Source: Mycolicibacter senuensis
GTDB taxonomy: Bacteria > Actinomycetota > Actinomycetes > Mycobacteriales > Mycobacteriaceae
Assembly: GCF_002101885.1 (NCBI RefSeq)
Contig: NZ_LQPS01000039.1
Location: 1 to 64,000 of the forward strand
DNA length: 64,000 nt
Direction: 5' to 3'
The translations under genes and the position numbers were made by a program. The notes under the pieces were generated by a model. It was not told where the DNA came from, made no database searches, and saw only the letters and a program-made list of their open reading frames with translations. Numbering within the stretch: position 1 is the stretch's first letter; each line of letters begins with the position of its first letter. Of the stretch, positions 47,794 to 56,046 are shown piece by piece.

Positions 47794-48088
47794 GATCCCT
47801 TTCGCCGCGAGCTGGGCCCCGGCTCACTGCGAGTCGCGCTACGCACACCGCCGCGCCCGCCGCAGTCAATGACCGGTATCGGGCGGGTAAGTGTTGCGTA
47901 ACGCTTCAGCAACACCGGCAACTTTTGCCCCAAAGCAATTATTGTTTCCCCCAGGCGATCCCACGCCGGGTTGAACGCCGAGGTCCCAATAGGCCGGGGC
48001 CCGAGCGTGATTCCCGGCTGCGCGGTTCGCTACGGAAGCTCCGGTGGTACGACAAGGGGGACTGCGTGTGGCATAGCGACGGACGGCG
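47794..48088. other. Intergenic region with an inverted repeat
   Basis: No gene seen. GTGTTGC and GCAACAC (47891-47915) form a 7-bp inverted repeat with an 11-base spacer, near an AT-rich patch (AATTATTGTTT, 47938-47948). It may be an operator or promoter for the MFS gene; there is no other support. Confidence 0.3.
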
Positions 48089-49627
48089 ATGAGCCTGCTG
48101 CTGCCGGCGTCGCGGCCACCGGCGCCGGCCAAAGAAAAGCGCCGAAGCACCGCGGAGCAACGCAACCGTGTGCTGCGCAAGGCGATTGTGGCGTCGGCGG
48201 TCGGTAACGCCACCGAGTGGTATGACTACGGGGTCTATGCCGTCGTGGCGACGTATCTCACCGACGCGTTCTTCCCCGACACGCTGGGCAACCTCGGTAC
48301 CATGCTGGGTTTCGCGGTCTCGTTCGTGCTGCGGCCGCTCGGTGGCATGGTCTGGGGCCCGATCGGCGACCGGTTCGGCAGGAAGTCGGTGCTGGTCGCG
48401 ACCGTTCTGCTGATCGCGGTGGCGACCACGCTGATCGGCGTCCTGCCCACCTACGCCACCGCCGGCTGGTGGGCGCCGGGCCTGCTGATCGCGCTGCGTA
48501 TCGTGCAGGGGTTCTCGACCGGCGGCGAATACGGTGGCGCCGCGACGTTCATGGCCGAAAGCGCGCCGGATGCCAAGCGCGGCACCTATGGCAGCTTCCT
48601 GGAATTCGGTGCCGTGGCGGGCTTTGTGATGGGCACCGCGGTCGTGCTCGCGCTCGAGGCGACGTTCACCCATGAGCAGATGGTCGCCTGGGGCTGGCGG
48701 ATCCCGTTCTTGTTGGCCCTGCCGCTGGGTGTGGTGGGCCTGGTGCTGCGCAGCAGGATGGAAGAGACGCCGGTGTTCGCCGAATGCGTCGCCTGCGAGG
48801 AGATCACCGGTTCGGCGTGGGACCGCCTGGTGGACCTGCTGACCAACTACACCCGGCCGATCCTGGTGACGTTCGCGTTGTTCGTCGTGCTGAACATCAT
48901 CGACTACACCCTGGTGACCTATCAGCCCACCTACCTGCACGCCTCGGCCGGACTCGACGAGCGCAGCCGGACGACCGTGGTGCTGATCGGGGAGCTGGCG
49001 ATGTTGGCCTGCATCCCGTTCGCCGGCGCCTGGTCGGACCGGGTCGGGCGCAAACCGCTGTGGCGGGTCTCGCTGCTGGGGTTCGCCGTGCTGGGGCTAC
49101 CGATGTACTGGCTGATGGGACACGGATTCGTTTGGGCGCTGGTGGGTTTCACGGTGCTCAGTGTGTTGTTCGCCGCGCCGCTGGCGACGGTGTCGGCGAC
49201 GTTCCCGGCGCTGTTCCCCACCCAGGTGCGTTACGCCGGCTTCGCGATCGCCGACAACGCTGCGGTGGCGGTGTTCGGCGGCACCGCACCGGTACTGGCC
49301 GACTCGGTGATCGAACGCACCGGGTGGCACCTGTTCCCGGCCGCGTACCTGGTGTTCGCCGCGCTGATCGGGCTGGTCGCGTTGCGGTTCCTGCCGGAAA
49401 CCCTCGGGTACTCGCTGCGCGGTACGGGCATCCCCGGCGTGCCGGGCGAGCTGGAGCGCGAACTGTCCGCCCTGGCCGCTGAGCAGTCGGCCGGCGTGCG
49501 CCGCAACCCGGCGTTCGACGAGGTGTGGGCGGTCGACAAGTACCTGCGGCCGCAGCAGCGGACGCCCGCCGGCTACCGGGGTGTGCCGCAGCTCGCCGGA
49601 GTGAGTGGTCCGCGGATCAGGGTTTGA
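48089..49627 (+). CDS. MFS transporter, metabolite:H+ symporter family
   Basis: A 512-residue 12-helix transporter. NATEWYDYGVYAVVATYLTDAFFP in TM1 and GDRFGRKSVLV in the loop between TM2 and TM3 mark the metabolite:H+ symporter (ProP/KgtP/ShiA-like) group. RIVQGFSTGGEYGGAATFMAES in TM4 supports this. The substrate is probably an organic acid or osmolyte; sequence alone cannot decide. Its 3' end overlaps the converging TetR gene by 11 bases. Confidence 0.9.
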   Translation: MSLLLPASRPPAPAKEKRRSTAEQRNRVLRKAIVASAVGNATEWYDYGVYAVVATYLTDAFFPDTLGNLGTMLGFAVSFVLRPLGGMVWGPIGDRFGRKSVLVATVLLIAVATTLIGVLPTYATAGWWAPGLLIALRIVQGFSTGGEYGGAATFMAESAPDAKRGTYGSFLEFGAVAGFVMGTAVVLALEATFTHEQMVAWGWRIPFLLALPLGVVGLVLRSRMEETPVFAECVACEEITGSAWDRLVDLLTNYTRPILVTFALFVVLNIIDYTLVTYQPTYLHASAGLDERSRTTVVLIGELAMLACIPFAGAWSDRVGRKPLWRVSLLGFAVLGLPMYWLMGHGFVWALVGFTVLSVLFAAPLATVSATFPALFPTQVRYAGFAIADNAAVAVFGGTAPVLADSVIERTGWHLFPAAYLVFAALIGLVALRFLPETLGYSLRGTGIPGVPGELERELSALAAEQSAGVRRNPAFDEVWAVDKYLRPQQRTPAGYRGVPQLAGVSGPRIRV

Positions 49628-50234
49628 GCACCCGCATGCCATACAGATAGGTGGTCAGGTATTCCTCGATCACCGGGGCCCGAACCTCGCCGGCCTCGGG
49701 GATCGTGATCAGCAGGGCGTACAGCCCGACCAGAAACGAGATGCCGTTGTGCATGACGTCGACGTCGGCGGGGATCTCGCCGCGGTCGCGGGCCCGCTGA
49801 AGTTCCTCGATGACCGCAACGATCACCGGGTGGGTGGGCCATACCTCCGTCGGCGGCCGGGTAGGCGAAAAGTGCAGCACCAGCAGCTCTTTGAACAGGT
49901 GACCGCCCAGGCGACGTTCTAGCTTCTCCAGCACGTGCACGATCTGCGCCAGTGTGGCCCGCACATCGTGCTCGCGGGTGAAGAAGCGGGTGAGTTCGCC
50001 GGCCATCCGCACTTCCTCGCGGTGCTCCAGCTCCAGCAGGACGTGTTCCTTGGTGGGGAAGTGGAAGAAGAACGTGCCGTGGGCGACGCCCGCTGCCGCG
50101 ACGACGGCGCCGATGTCGGCGGCGGCCATGCCGGCGCGTTTGAACTCGGCGAGCGCGGCACCCAGCAGCCGCTCGCGGGTCTGCAGACCCTTGCGGCCCC
50201 GGCCGTCGGTCTTGGGGTTCGGCACTGCGGTCAA
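49617..50234 (-). CDS. TetR/AcrR family regulator
   Basis: A 205-residue TetR-type protein, with a helix-turn-helix at about residues 42-62 (DIGAVVAAAGVAHGTFFFHFPTKEHVLLELE). It is divergent from the membrane-protein operon at 50444, and two copies of a CTGACTYRARTCAK motif lie between them. It probably represses itself and that operon. TTG at 50234 gives the full N-terminus; GTG at 50225 is an alternative. Confidence 0.85.
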   Translation of the reverse strand: MTAVPNPKTDGRGRKGLQTRERLLGAALAEFKRAGMAAADIGAVVAAAGVAHGTFFFHFPTKEHVLLELEHREEVRMAGELTRFFTREHDVRATLAQIVHVLEKLERRLGGHLFKELLVLHFSPTRPPTEVWPTHPVIVAVIEELQRARDRGEIPADVDVMHNGISFLVGLYALLITIPEAGEVRAPVIEEYLTTYLYGMRVLKP

Positions 50235-50281
50235 CTCCGGCTTCGGCGAACTGGTTCCGGTCGACTCTAGACTACAGTTAA

Positions 50282-50295
50282 CTGACTTGAATCAG
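50282..50295. promoter_or_regulatory. TetR operator-like palindrome, copy 1
   Basis: CTGACTTGAATCAG, 12 of 14 bases self-complementary, 48 bases upstream of the TetR start. A perfect CAGTTAACTG palindrome overlaps it at 50275-50284. It matches copy 2 except at a few positions. Confidence 0.55.
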
Positions 50296-50415
50296 AATCA
50301 GGCTTGGCAACAGCTGCCGGGACCGCTACGGTACGGGGGACGTAAATACCGGCAGCACAATGCGTACTAGGTCTCGGCGCGGCGAGCCGCGGGCCGGGAC
50401 GCAACGCCAATAATG

Positions 50416-50429
50416 CTGACTCAAGTCAT
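50416..50429. promoter_or_regulatory. TetR operator-like palindrome, copy 2
   Basis: CTGACTCAAGTCAT, nearly self-complementary and sharing the CTGACT..A.TCA frame of copy 1. It lies just upstream of the ribosome site (CGGAGGGG) and GTG start of the operon at 50444. Confidence 0.55.
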
Positions 50430-50443
50430 CTCGGAGGGGTTCG

Positions 50444-51205
50444 GTGCAGATTCTCCCAGAAGTCCAAGACCTGCCCAGCGCAGGCAACATCAAGGCCCAG
50501 TGGGTCAGCTTGTGGACCGGACCGGCGGTCGGCGCCGTCCTGGTGGTGGCCTTGCTGGCGTTCCCCGGTTTCTGGCCTCCGATGTCGCCGACCTTGACCG
50601 CCGAGCAGGTCGCGCGATACTACGCAGAGCACACCGACTGGATCCGGTTCAGCCAGATCACGTTCAACCTGTGCGGAATCATGCTGCTGCCGTTCTTCAT
50701 GGTGATCGTCGTCCAGATGAAACGCATGAAGAACCAGAGTCACATCTTCGCCTACTGCTACCTGACCGCGATCGTCAGCGGCGCCACCATCTTTGCGCTG
50801 TCGAACGTCTTCTTTCTGGTCGCGGCCTTCCGCCCGGACCGCGACCCCGAGCTGACGTTGCTGCTCAACGACTTGGCCTGGATCGTGTTCATCGCACCGA
50901 TCGGCATGGTGCTGGCGCAGTTCCTGATGTTGGCCGCCGCGGTCCATTTCGACGACGGGCCGGACCCGGTATTCCCGCGCTGGGTCGGCCCCTATTCGCT
51001 GGCGACCGGTGTGGCGATGATCCCGGCGGCCGGCGCCGCGGTCTGGCAGACCGGACCGTTGGCCTGGGATGGGCTGTTGTCGTTCTGGCTGCGCAACGGG
51101 GCATTCGCGGCGTTCGTGGTGGTGATGTTCTTCGTGCTTCGCCGGGCGGTGCTGGGCCAGGCGGTGGCCGAGGGAGTGGTGGCCCGGGGAGCGGTGGCCG
51201 GGTGA
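50444..51205 (+). CDS. Six-helix membrane protein of unknown function, paralogue A
   Basis: A 253-residue membrane protein with about six hydrophobic segments. FRPDRDPEL stands after the third and recurs at the same place in the next gene, so the two are tandem paralogues. A Met-Lys-Arg-Met segment (VVQMKRMKN / LYHMKRMSV) is also shared. No named family is recognised. Start GTG at 50444 with a good ribosome site. It opens a four-gene operon that ends in cytochrome oxidase subunit-like genes. Confidence 0.75.
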   Translation: MQILPEVQDLPSAGNIKAQWVSLWTGPAVGAVLVVALLAFPGFWPPMSPTLTAEQVARYYAEHTDWIRFSQITFNLCGIMLLPFFMVIVVQMKRMKNQSHIFAYCYLTAIVSGATIFALSNVFFLVAAFRPDRDPELTLLLNDLAWIVFIAPIGMVLAQFLMLAAAVHFDDGPDPVFPRWVGPYSLATGVAMIPAAGAAVWQTGPLAWDGLLSFWLRNGAFAAFVVVMFFVLRRAVLGQAVAEGVVARGAVAG

Positions 51206-51951
51206 ACCTGCTGACCCCCGACCGGTACGTCACGACGCCCGCGGGCGTCCCGACCGGCAAACACGATGTGCGCTTTCTGACCTGGTTCTTCCCGGTCTGG
51301 TACACCGTCTTCGGCATCATCATCTGCGTGTTGACCCGGGTGACACCGCCACCGCGGCCGGACGTCACGACGGCCGGGAAGGTCGCGTTCTTCACCGAAC
51401 ATCAACTGACCATCCAGATCGGGTTCGTGCTCCTGCTGATCCTGCTGGGCGGTGCGCCGCTGACCAACGGCCTGGTCCTGTACCACATGAAACGGATGTC
51501 GGTGGGGTCGGTGCTCGCCTACGGCTACATCGGCGGCATGAGCGTCGGCGCGCTGCCCGGATTCCTGCTCGTCGGCGTCTGTTATCTGACCGCGACGTTC
51601 CGGCCCGACCGTGATCCCGAGCTCATCGGCTGGCTCTACGATCTGGGCAATCTGTCCTACAACGGGTCGCTGGGTTGCTTCACCACCGCCTACGTGGTGC
51701 TGGCCATCGCGGTCCTCTACGACAAGAACAATATCTTCCCCAAATGGTTTGGCTACGTGACCGTTTGGCAGGTCATCACCGAGGTCATCGCCACCCAGTT
51801 CTTCCTGTTCTACTCCGGGCCGCTCGCCTGGAACGGTGTGCTCAGCCTCTGGTGGGCGGTCGTGGTGTTCTCGGTGTGGCTGGGTGCGCTGATCTTCGTG
51901 CTCCGGTCGGCCACCATCCGTGAGCCGGTCGACTCGCCAGGCCTGGACTGA
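51202..51951 (+). CDS. Six-helix membrane protein of unknown function, paralogue B
   Basis: A 249-residue paralogue of the preceding protein (shared FRPDRDPEL and MKRM motifs, same helix spacing, SGPLAWNGVLSLWWA versus TGPLAWDGLLSFWLR near the end). Its GTG start overlaps the previous stop (GTGA), so the two are probably made in equal amounts and may form a dimer. Confidence 0.75.
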   Translation: MNLLTPDRYVTTPAGVPTGKHDVRFLTWFFPVWYTVFGIIICVLTRVTPPPRPDVTTAGKVAFFTEHQLTIQIGFVLLLILLGGAPLTNGLVLYHMKRMSVGSVLAYGYIGGMSVGALPGFLLVGVCYLTATFRPDRDPELIGWLYDLGNLSYNGSLGCFTTAYVVLAIAVLYDKNNIFPKWFGYVTVWQVITEVIATQFFLFYSGPLAWNGVLSLWWAVVVFSVWLGALIFVLRSATIREPVDSPGLD

Positions 51952-51969
51952 CGCACCGGAAGGAAACCC

Positions 51970-52545
51970 ATGCTGCAACGTGACGCTCCGACCGCAACGG
52001 AAACCCGACTGCCGGGCGACGGCCACATCTGGGTGATGGTGCTCGGCGATCTGCTCATCTTCACCGGCTACTTCGTCATCTTCATGGTCTACCGGACCAT
52101 GAATCCGGCCGACTTCCTTGCCGCCCAACAACATCTCAACGTCAACATCGGTGTGATCAACACCGTGGTGCTGCTGACCAGTTCCTGGTTCGTGGCCCGC
52201 AGTGTGCTGGCCGCCCGGGCCGGAGACCACCGCTCGGCGGTGCGATTCGTCTATTTGGGGGCAGCCGGCGGGGTGCTGTTCATGGTGCTGAAGTGCTACG
52301 AATGGGCCGCCAAGATCAGTGCCGGGAACACCAACTCCGACTTGTTCTTCTCGTTCTACTACGTGATCACCGGTGTGCACCTGGTTCACGTGCTGATCGG
52401 ACTGATCGCGCTCGGCGTCGTCGTCCGGGAGCTGAATAACCCCGGCCGGCGCCGGCTCATGATGGTCGAGTCGGCCGCAATTTACTGGCACATGGTGGAT
52501 CTGTTGTGGGTCATCATCTTTGGCCTGCTCTACGTGATGAGGTGA
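51970..52545 (+). CDS. Haem-copper oxidase subunit III-like protein (CtaE/NorE family)
   Basis: A 191-residue five-helix protein of the cytochrome c oxidase subunit III family, NorE-like length. Typical signs are GDLLIFTGYFVIFMVYR in the first helix, EWAAKISAG in the middle and YYVITGVHLVHVLIGLI with conserved His. It is not the main respiratory subunit III, since no subunit I, II or haem-copper centre is encoded nearby. It probably stabilises or modifies another oxidase or NO reductase. Confidence 0.85.
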   Translation: MLQRDAPTATETRLPGDGHIWVMVLGDLLIFTGYFVIFMVYRTMNPADFLAAQQHLNVNIGVINTVVLLTSSWFVARSVLAARAGDHRSAVRFVYLGAAGGVLFMVLKCYEWAAKISAGNTNSDLFFSFYYVITGVHLVHVLIGLIALGVVVRELNNPGRRRLMMVESAAIYWHMVDLLWVIIFGLLYVMR

Positions 52546-52547
52546 GC

Positions 52548-52847
52548 ATGACGGTTTTCGGTTATCGCGAGCATCGGCACGAGACCGAGCGGTCGTTGAC
52601 CTGGGTGTGGATCGTGCTGGTGGCGATCACCATCGGGTCGTGGACCCTGGCGCCGGCGCACTTGACGCACACCGCCCAGGCCAGCGTGCCGGTGACAGCG
52701 CTGGTACTGGCGCTGGCGTTCGTCAAGTCGCGCATGATCATCGGCCATTTCATGGAGGTCCACACCGCGCCGCGCTGGCTCAGGCACGCCACCGACGGCT
52801 GGCTGGCCGCGTTGATCGCGACGGTCTTCGTGATCTACCTGTTCTGA
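52548..52847 (+). CDS. Prokaryotic cytochrome oxidase subunit IV-like protein
   Basis: A 99-residue protein with three hydrophobic segments matching the prokaryotic cytochrome c oxidase subunit IV family (NorF/CyoD-like). It carries the typical FVKSRMIIGHFMEV motif of the family. It starts two bases after the subunit III-like stop and ends the four-gene operon. Confidence 0.82.
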   Translation: MTVFGYREHRHETERSLTWVWIVLVAITIGSWTLAPAHLTHTAQASVPVTALVLALAFVKSRMIIGHFMEVHTAPRWLRHATDGWLAALIATVFVIYLF

Positions 52848-52887
52848 GCCTGCCCCGGGACACGCACGCTCGCGCCAAAAAAGGGGG

Positions 52888-55800
52888 TCAGGCCTTGATG
52901 CGGATCTCACCCGGCGTCCACCAGCCGCTGCGGGTGGCGCTGCCCAGCTCCAGCTCGGCCGGCGAGGCCGGGATCACCTCATCGAACTTGCGCAGCGAGC
53001 CCCAGTCGCGGCCCCAGTCGTGGTTCAGGTACGTGGCCATCACGTGCGCCCGCAACAGCATGTCGGAGATGCCCAGCAGCCCGCCGTTGACCCCGTCCTG
53101 CCAGGTGTCGGTGTCCTGCTTCTTGGCGTTGTAGTCCGGGGTGATCCGGTACTTGGGCACCTCGGTGACGCCGTTGGCGTGCAGCATCGGATGCTGGCAC
53201 GGGAACGCCAGGCCGACCGCCCAGTCCAGCAGCACCGGCTGCTCGGAGCCGATGTACTCCTGGATGGTCTTCACCTCGGGCAGCCGCGGCGGGGTGAACG
53301 CGATCCAGTCCCGCGGGTTCAGCGACTTGTCCACGGCCACAATGCGAACCGCGACCGCGTCGGCGGGGATCTGCTTGCGCGGGTAACGCAGGTTGCGCCA
53401 CATCCGCGCCTGCTCGCCGAACAGGTCGTAGGGCACCAGCCGCCCGCCGGGCACCACGGCGCCGTCCGGGCCGGGCAGTCCGTACTCCAATTGCACGTCC
53501 TGGCCGGTGGTGTAGCCCTTGAGCACGCTGTTGCCGGCGATGGTGCCCGCCGCGGTCACCGCCAGCAGCGGATGTGCGTCATCTGCCGCAGGCAGCTCAT
53601 ACCACGCGGAAGTGAGCTTGGACTCCTGCTGACCGTCGGTCGAGTAGCTGCCGGCCAGCGGAATCCGGGCCGGGTCCAGGCCGTAGGGCAGCGGGACCCT
53701 CGAGCCATTAACGCCAGCTGCCGGCAATTTCTTCGGGGCGTCCCAGTCGTAGTCGGTGCCGGGCTGGGTGATGCTCATCCGCAGCGACTCGGCCACGATC
53801 TTCTCCGGTACCCCGTTGGCGGTGAACCCGACCGGGTCGACGCCGCCCAGTGGGCCGAGCTCACCGTAGTCGCCCGGCAGCGGGGTGAGCGCACCGTCGT
53901 TGGGGTCGGGTTCGACCAGCACATTGTCGGCCTGCCCGCAGCCGCCCACGAAGGCGCGCACGTTGGCCAGACCGTTGGAGTAACTGGGGTATTCGCGGAC
54001 GATGCCGATCGCCATCGAGGCCACGAACACGCACACCATGAAGCCGGCCGCCACCGGCACCGGGGCGGCGGTCAGCGCTCGCGCCACCGTGCCCTCGCCG
54101 CGGTCCCTCGGCGCGAAGTGCAGCCAGGCCGCCCACCCCGCCGTGATCGCGAACAGCGCGAAGAAGATGGTGCTGACGGTGACGGACCCGATGCGCGGCA
54201 TGTCGGCGTTGAACGGCACCCCGTAGCTCGAGACGTACCACCAGCCGTTGGTGGTGGCGAAGCACAGTGCGAGCACGAACAGCACCGCCGCGGCGAACGC
54301 CATCCGGTTACGCGACCAGCGCACCACTTGTCGGGAGACCAGCACGGTCGTCAGCGCGGCCATCGCGCCGGCTACTGCGGCGAACAGCCCGAAGTGGTGC
54401 ACCCACTTGGTGGGGGCGAACATCAGCGAGAACATCGTGGCCAGGATGACGCCCATCAGCCGCCACACCGGCCCGCTGGCCACCCCGGCGATCCGCTTGC
54501 GCCGCAACATGATGAACATCGCGGTGAACAGGCACAGCGCACAGATCAGGAACCCGAACCGCCGCGACAGCGAACCGTCGACGGTGGGCAGGACCAGATA
54601 GTAGTAGCGCAGGTTCTCGGTGTACCAGGCCTGGCTGGGGCCGATCGCGGTGCGAATCCTGGTGGCCTCCAACACCGCACGCACCGTCTGGTCGGCGAAG
54701 ACCACGGTCAGGATGATCGCGCCGGCGGCCAGCAGCGGCGCCACCAGCGCCCAGGTACCGTGAATCCGGTGCCGGCGCACCAGGATGCGCAGCAGCGGCC
54801 GCCCACCGGCCAGCAGCGCGGCCACCGCGATCAGCCCGGTCGGCTGGATGCCCAGGGTGAACGCCGCGCAGATGATCGCCAGCGCCGCCGGGGTCAGCCG
54901 GCCGGAGATGATCGCCCGCTCCACCAGCACCCAGGTGATCAGCGCGCCGACCGCGATGATCCCCTCGGGCCGCAGGCCGTTGTTGAACGGCATCCAGGCG
55001 GCCAGCAGCACCGTCCCGGCCGCCCACAGCGCGGGCCTACTGGCGGCCACCGCCGGGCCGAACCGGGGCAGTACTTCGCGGCTCAGCAGCAGCCAGCACA
55101 CCAACCCGGCCACCAGGTCGGGCAGCCGGATCCAGATGCTGGCATCGGAGACGTGCGTCATCAGCGCCAGCAGGTTGTAGTACCAGCCGAACGGGTCCTC
55201 CGGGCTGCCGAACCAGCGGAAGTAGTTGCTCATATAGCCGGCGTGATCGGCTACCCGGGCCATGCCGAGGATGTAGCCGTCGTCGGAGGAGTTCGCCCCG
55301 ATCACGTACCAGACCACGAAGCCCAGCACCACCGCGACGTCGGCCAGCGAGAAGAACCGCCAGCGGGAAGGGATCAGCCGGTGCATCCGGCGGCCGTCGA
55401 GCCGGTCCAGGCGCCACAGCGCCAGCACCGCGATCACGGTGGCCAGGATCGCCGCGAAGATCGCGGCCCGCTTCAAAGCCGTCGGCTGGGTGGAGAAGCG
55501 GGTGTCGATATCGGCGGTCAGCGAAAGACCTTCCGGCGCCGGGCCGCTCAGGTCGGAGAACACCCCGACGATCTGCGGGCGCAGGTTCGGGTCCGGCCAG
55601 CCGTAGCGTTGCGTGACCCCGCCGATGGTCGCGAAGGTGCCGTCGTGCGACGAGGTGACCTCGATGTCGGTACAGCCGGGGCCTTCCACCTTGGCCCGCG
55701 GCGCGGTGGCCAGCACCACGTTGCGGTCGGTGACATCCACCCGCTTCTCGGTGACGGTGATGAACAGCCCGTTGAGTGCGGCGTCCTTGCCCTTGGCCGG

Positions 55801-56046
55801 CGCGGTCGACAGCAGCGTGCCGCCCTCGGCGGGCAGCTCACGTACCAGCGCGCACGGCGCCTTCACCGACATCGAGACCGGGGTCTGGGAGATCAGCGGC
55901 GCGGTGACGCTGTGCAACTCGCCGTGCTGCGGCCAGTTCAGCGTCGCGGTGGTCTGCACCACCGGCAGCAGCGGGGTGGCCACCGACAGCAGGAAGCCGA
56001 CCAGGCCGGCGATGATCGCTACCAGGCGCGTGGTGCGAATACTCAT
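52888..56046 (-). CDS. embB: Arabinosyltransferase EmbB
   Basis: A 1,052-residue GT-C arabinosyltransferase that forms arabinan branches of arabinogalactan together with EmbA, using decaprenyl-phosphoryl-arabinose. About 15 membrane helices, a catalytic loop with [16 protein letters not shown] and a large C-terminal extracytoplasmic domain with carbohydrate-binding modules. The ethambutol-resistance region has the susceptible-type YILGMARV sequence, including the Met corresponding to M306. Its ATG overlaps the embA stop (ATGA). It is about 45 residues shorter than M. tuberculosis EmbB. Confidence 0.96.
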   Translation of the reverse strand: MSIRTTRLVAIIAGLVGFLLSVATPLLPVVQTTATLNWPQHGELHSVTAPLISQTPVSMSVKAPCALVRELPAEGGTLLSTAPAKGKDAALNGLFITVTEKRVDVTDRNVVLATAPRAKVEGPGCTDIEVTSSHDGTFATIGGVTQRYGWPDPNLRPQIVGVFSDLSGPAPEGLSLTADIDTRFSTQPTALKRAAIFAAILATVIAVLALWRLDRLDGRRMHRLIPSRWRFFSLADVAVVLGFVVWYVIGANSSDDGYILGMARVADHAGYMSNYFRWFGSPEDPFGWYYNLLALMTHVSDASIWIRLPDLVAGLVCWLLLSREVLPRFGPAVAASRPALWAAGTVLLAAWMPFNNGLRPEGIIAVGALITWVLVERAIISGRLTPAALAIICAAFTLGIQPTGLIAVAALLAGGRPLLRILVRRHRIHGTWALVAPLLAAGAIILTVVFADQTVRAVLEATRIRTAIGPSQAWYTENLRYYYLVLPTVDGSLSRRFGFLICALCLFTAMFIMLRRKRIAGVASGPVWRLMGVILATMFSLMFAPTKWVHHFGLFAAVAGAMAALTTVLVSRQVVRWSRNRMAFAAAVLFVLALCFATTNGWWYVSSYGVPFNADMPRIGSVTVSTIFFALFAITAGWAAWLHFAPRDRGEGTVARALTAAPVPVAAGFMVCVFVASMAIGIVREYPSYSNGLANVRAFVGGCGQADNVLVEPDPNDGALTPLPGDYGELGPLGGVDPVGFTANGVPEKIVAESLRMSITQPGTDYDWDAPKKLPAAGVNGSRVPLPYGLDPARIPLAGSYSTDGQQESKLTSAWYELPAADDAHPLLAVTAAGTIAGNSVLKGYTTGQDVQLEYGLPGPDGAVVPGGRLVPYDLFGEQARMWRNLRYPRKQIPADAVAVRIVAVDKSLNPRDWIAFTPPRLPEVKTIQEYIGSEQPVLLDWAVGLAFPCQHPMLHANGVTEVPKYRITPDYNAKKQDTDTWQDGVNGGLLGISDMLLRAHVMATYLNHDWGRDWGSLRKFDEVIPASPAELELGSATRSGWWTPGEIRIKA

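Noticed and set aside
47891-47915. Inverted repeat after the PE-PPE esterase gene as its terminator
   Set aside because: The stem is only 7 bp with an 11-base loop and is followed by a GC-rich stretch rather than a U-run; kept only as a possible operator.
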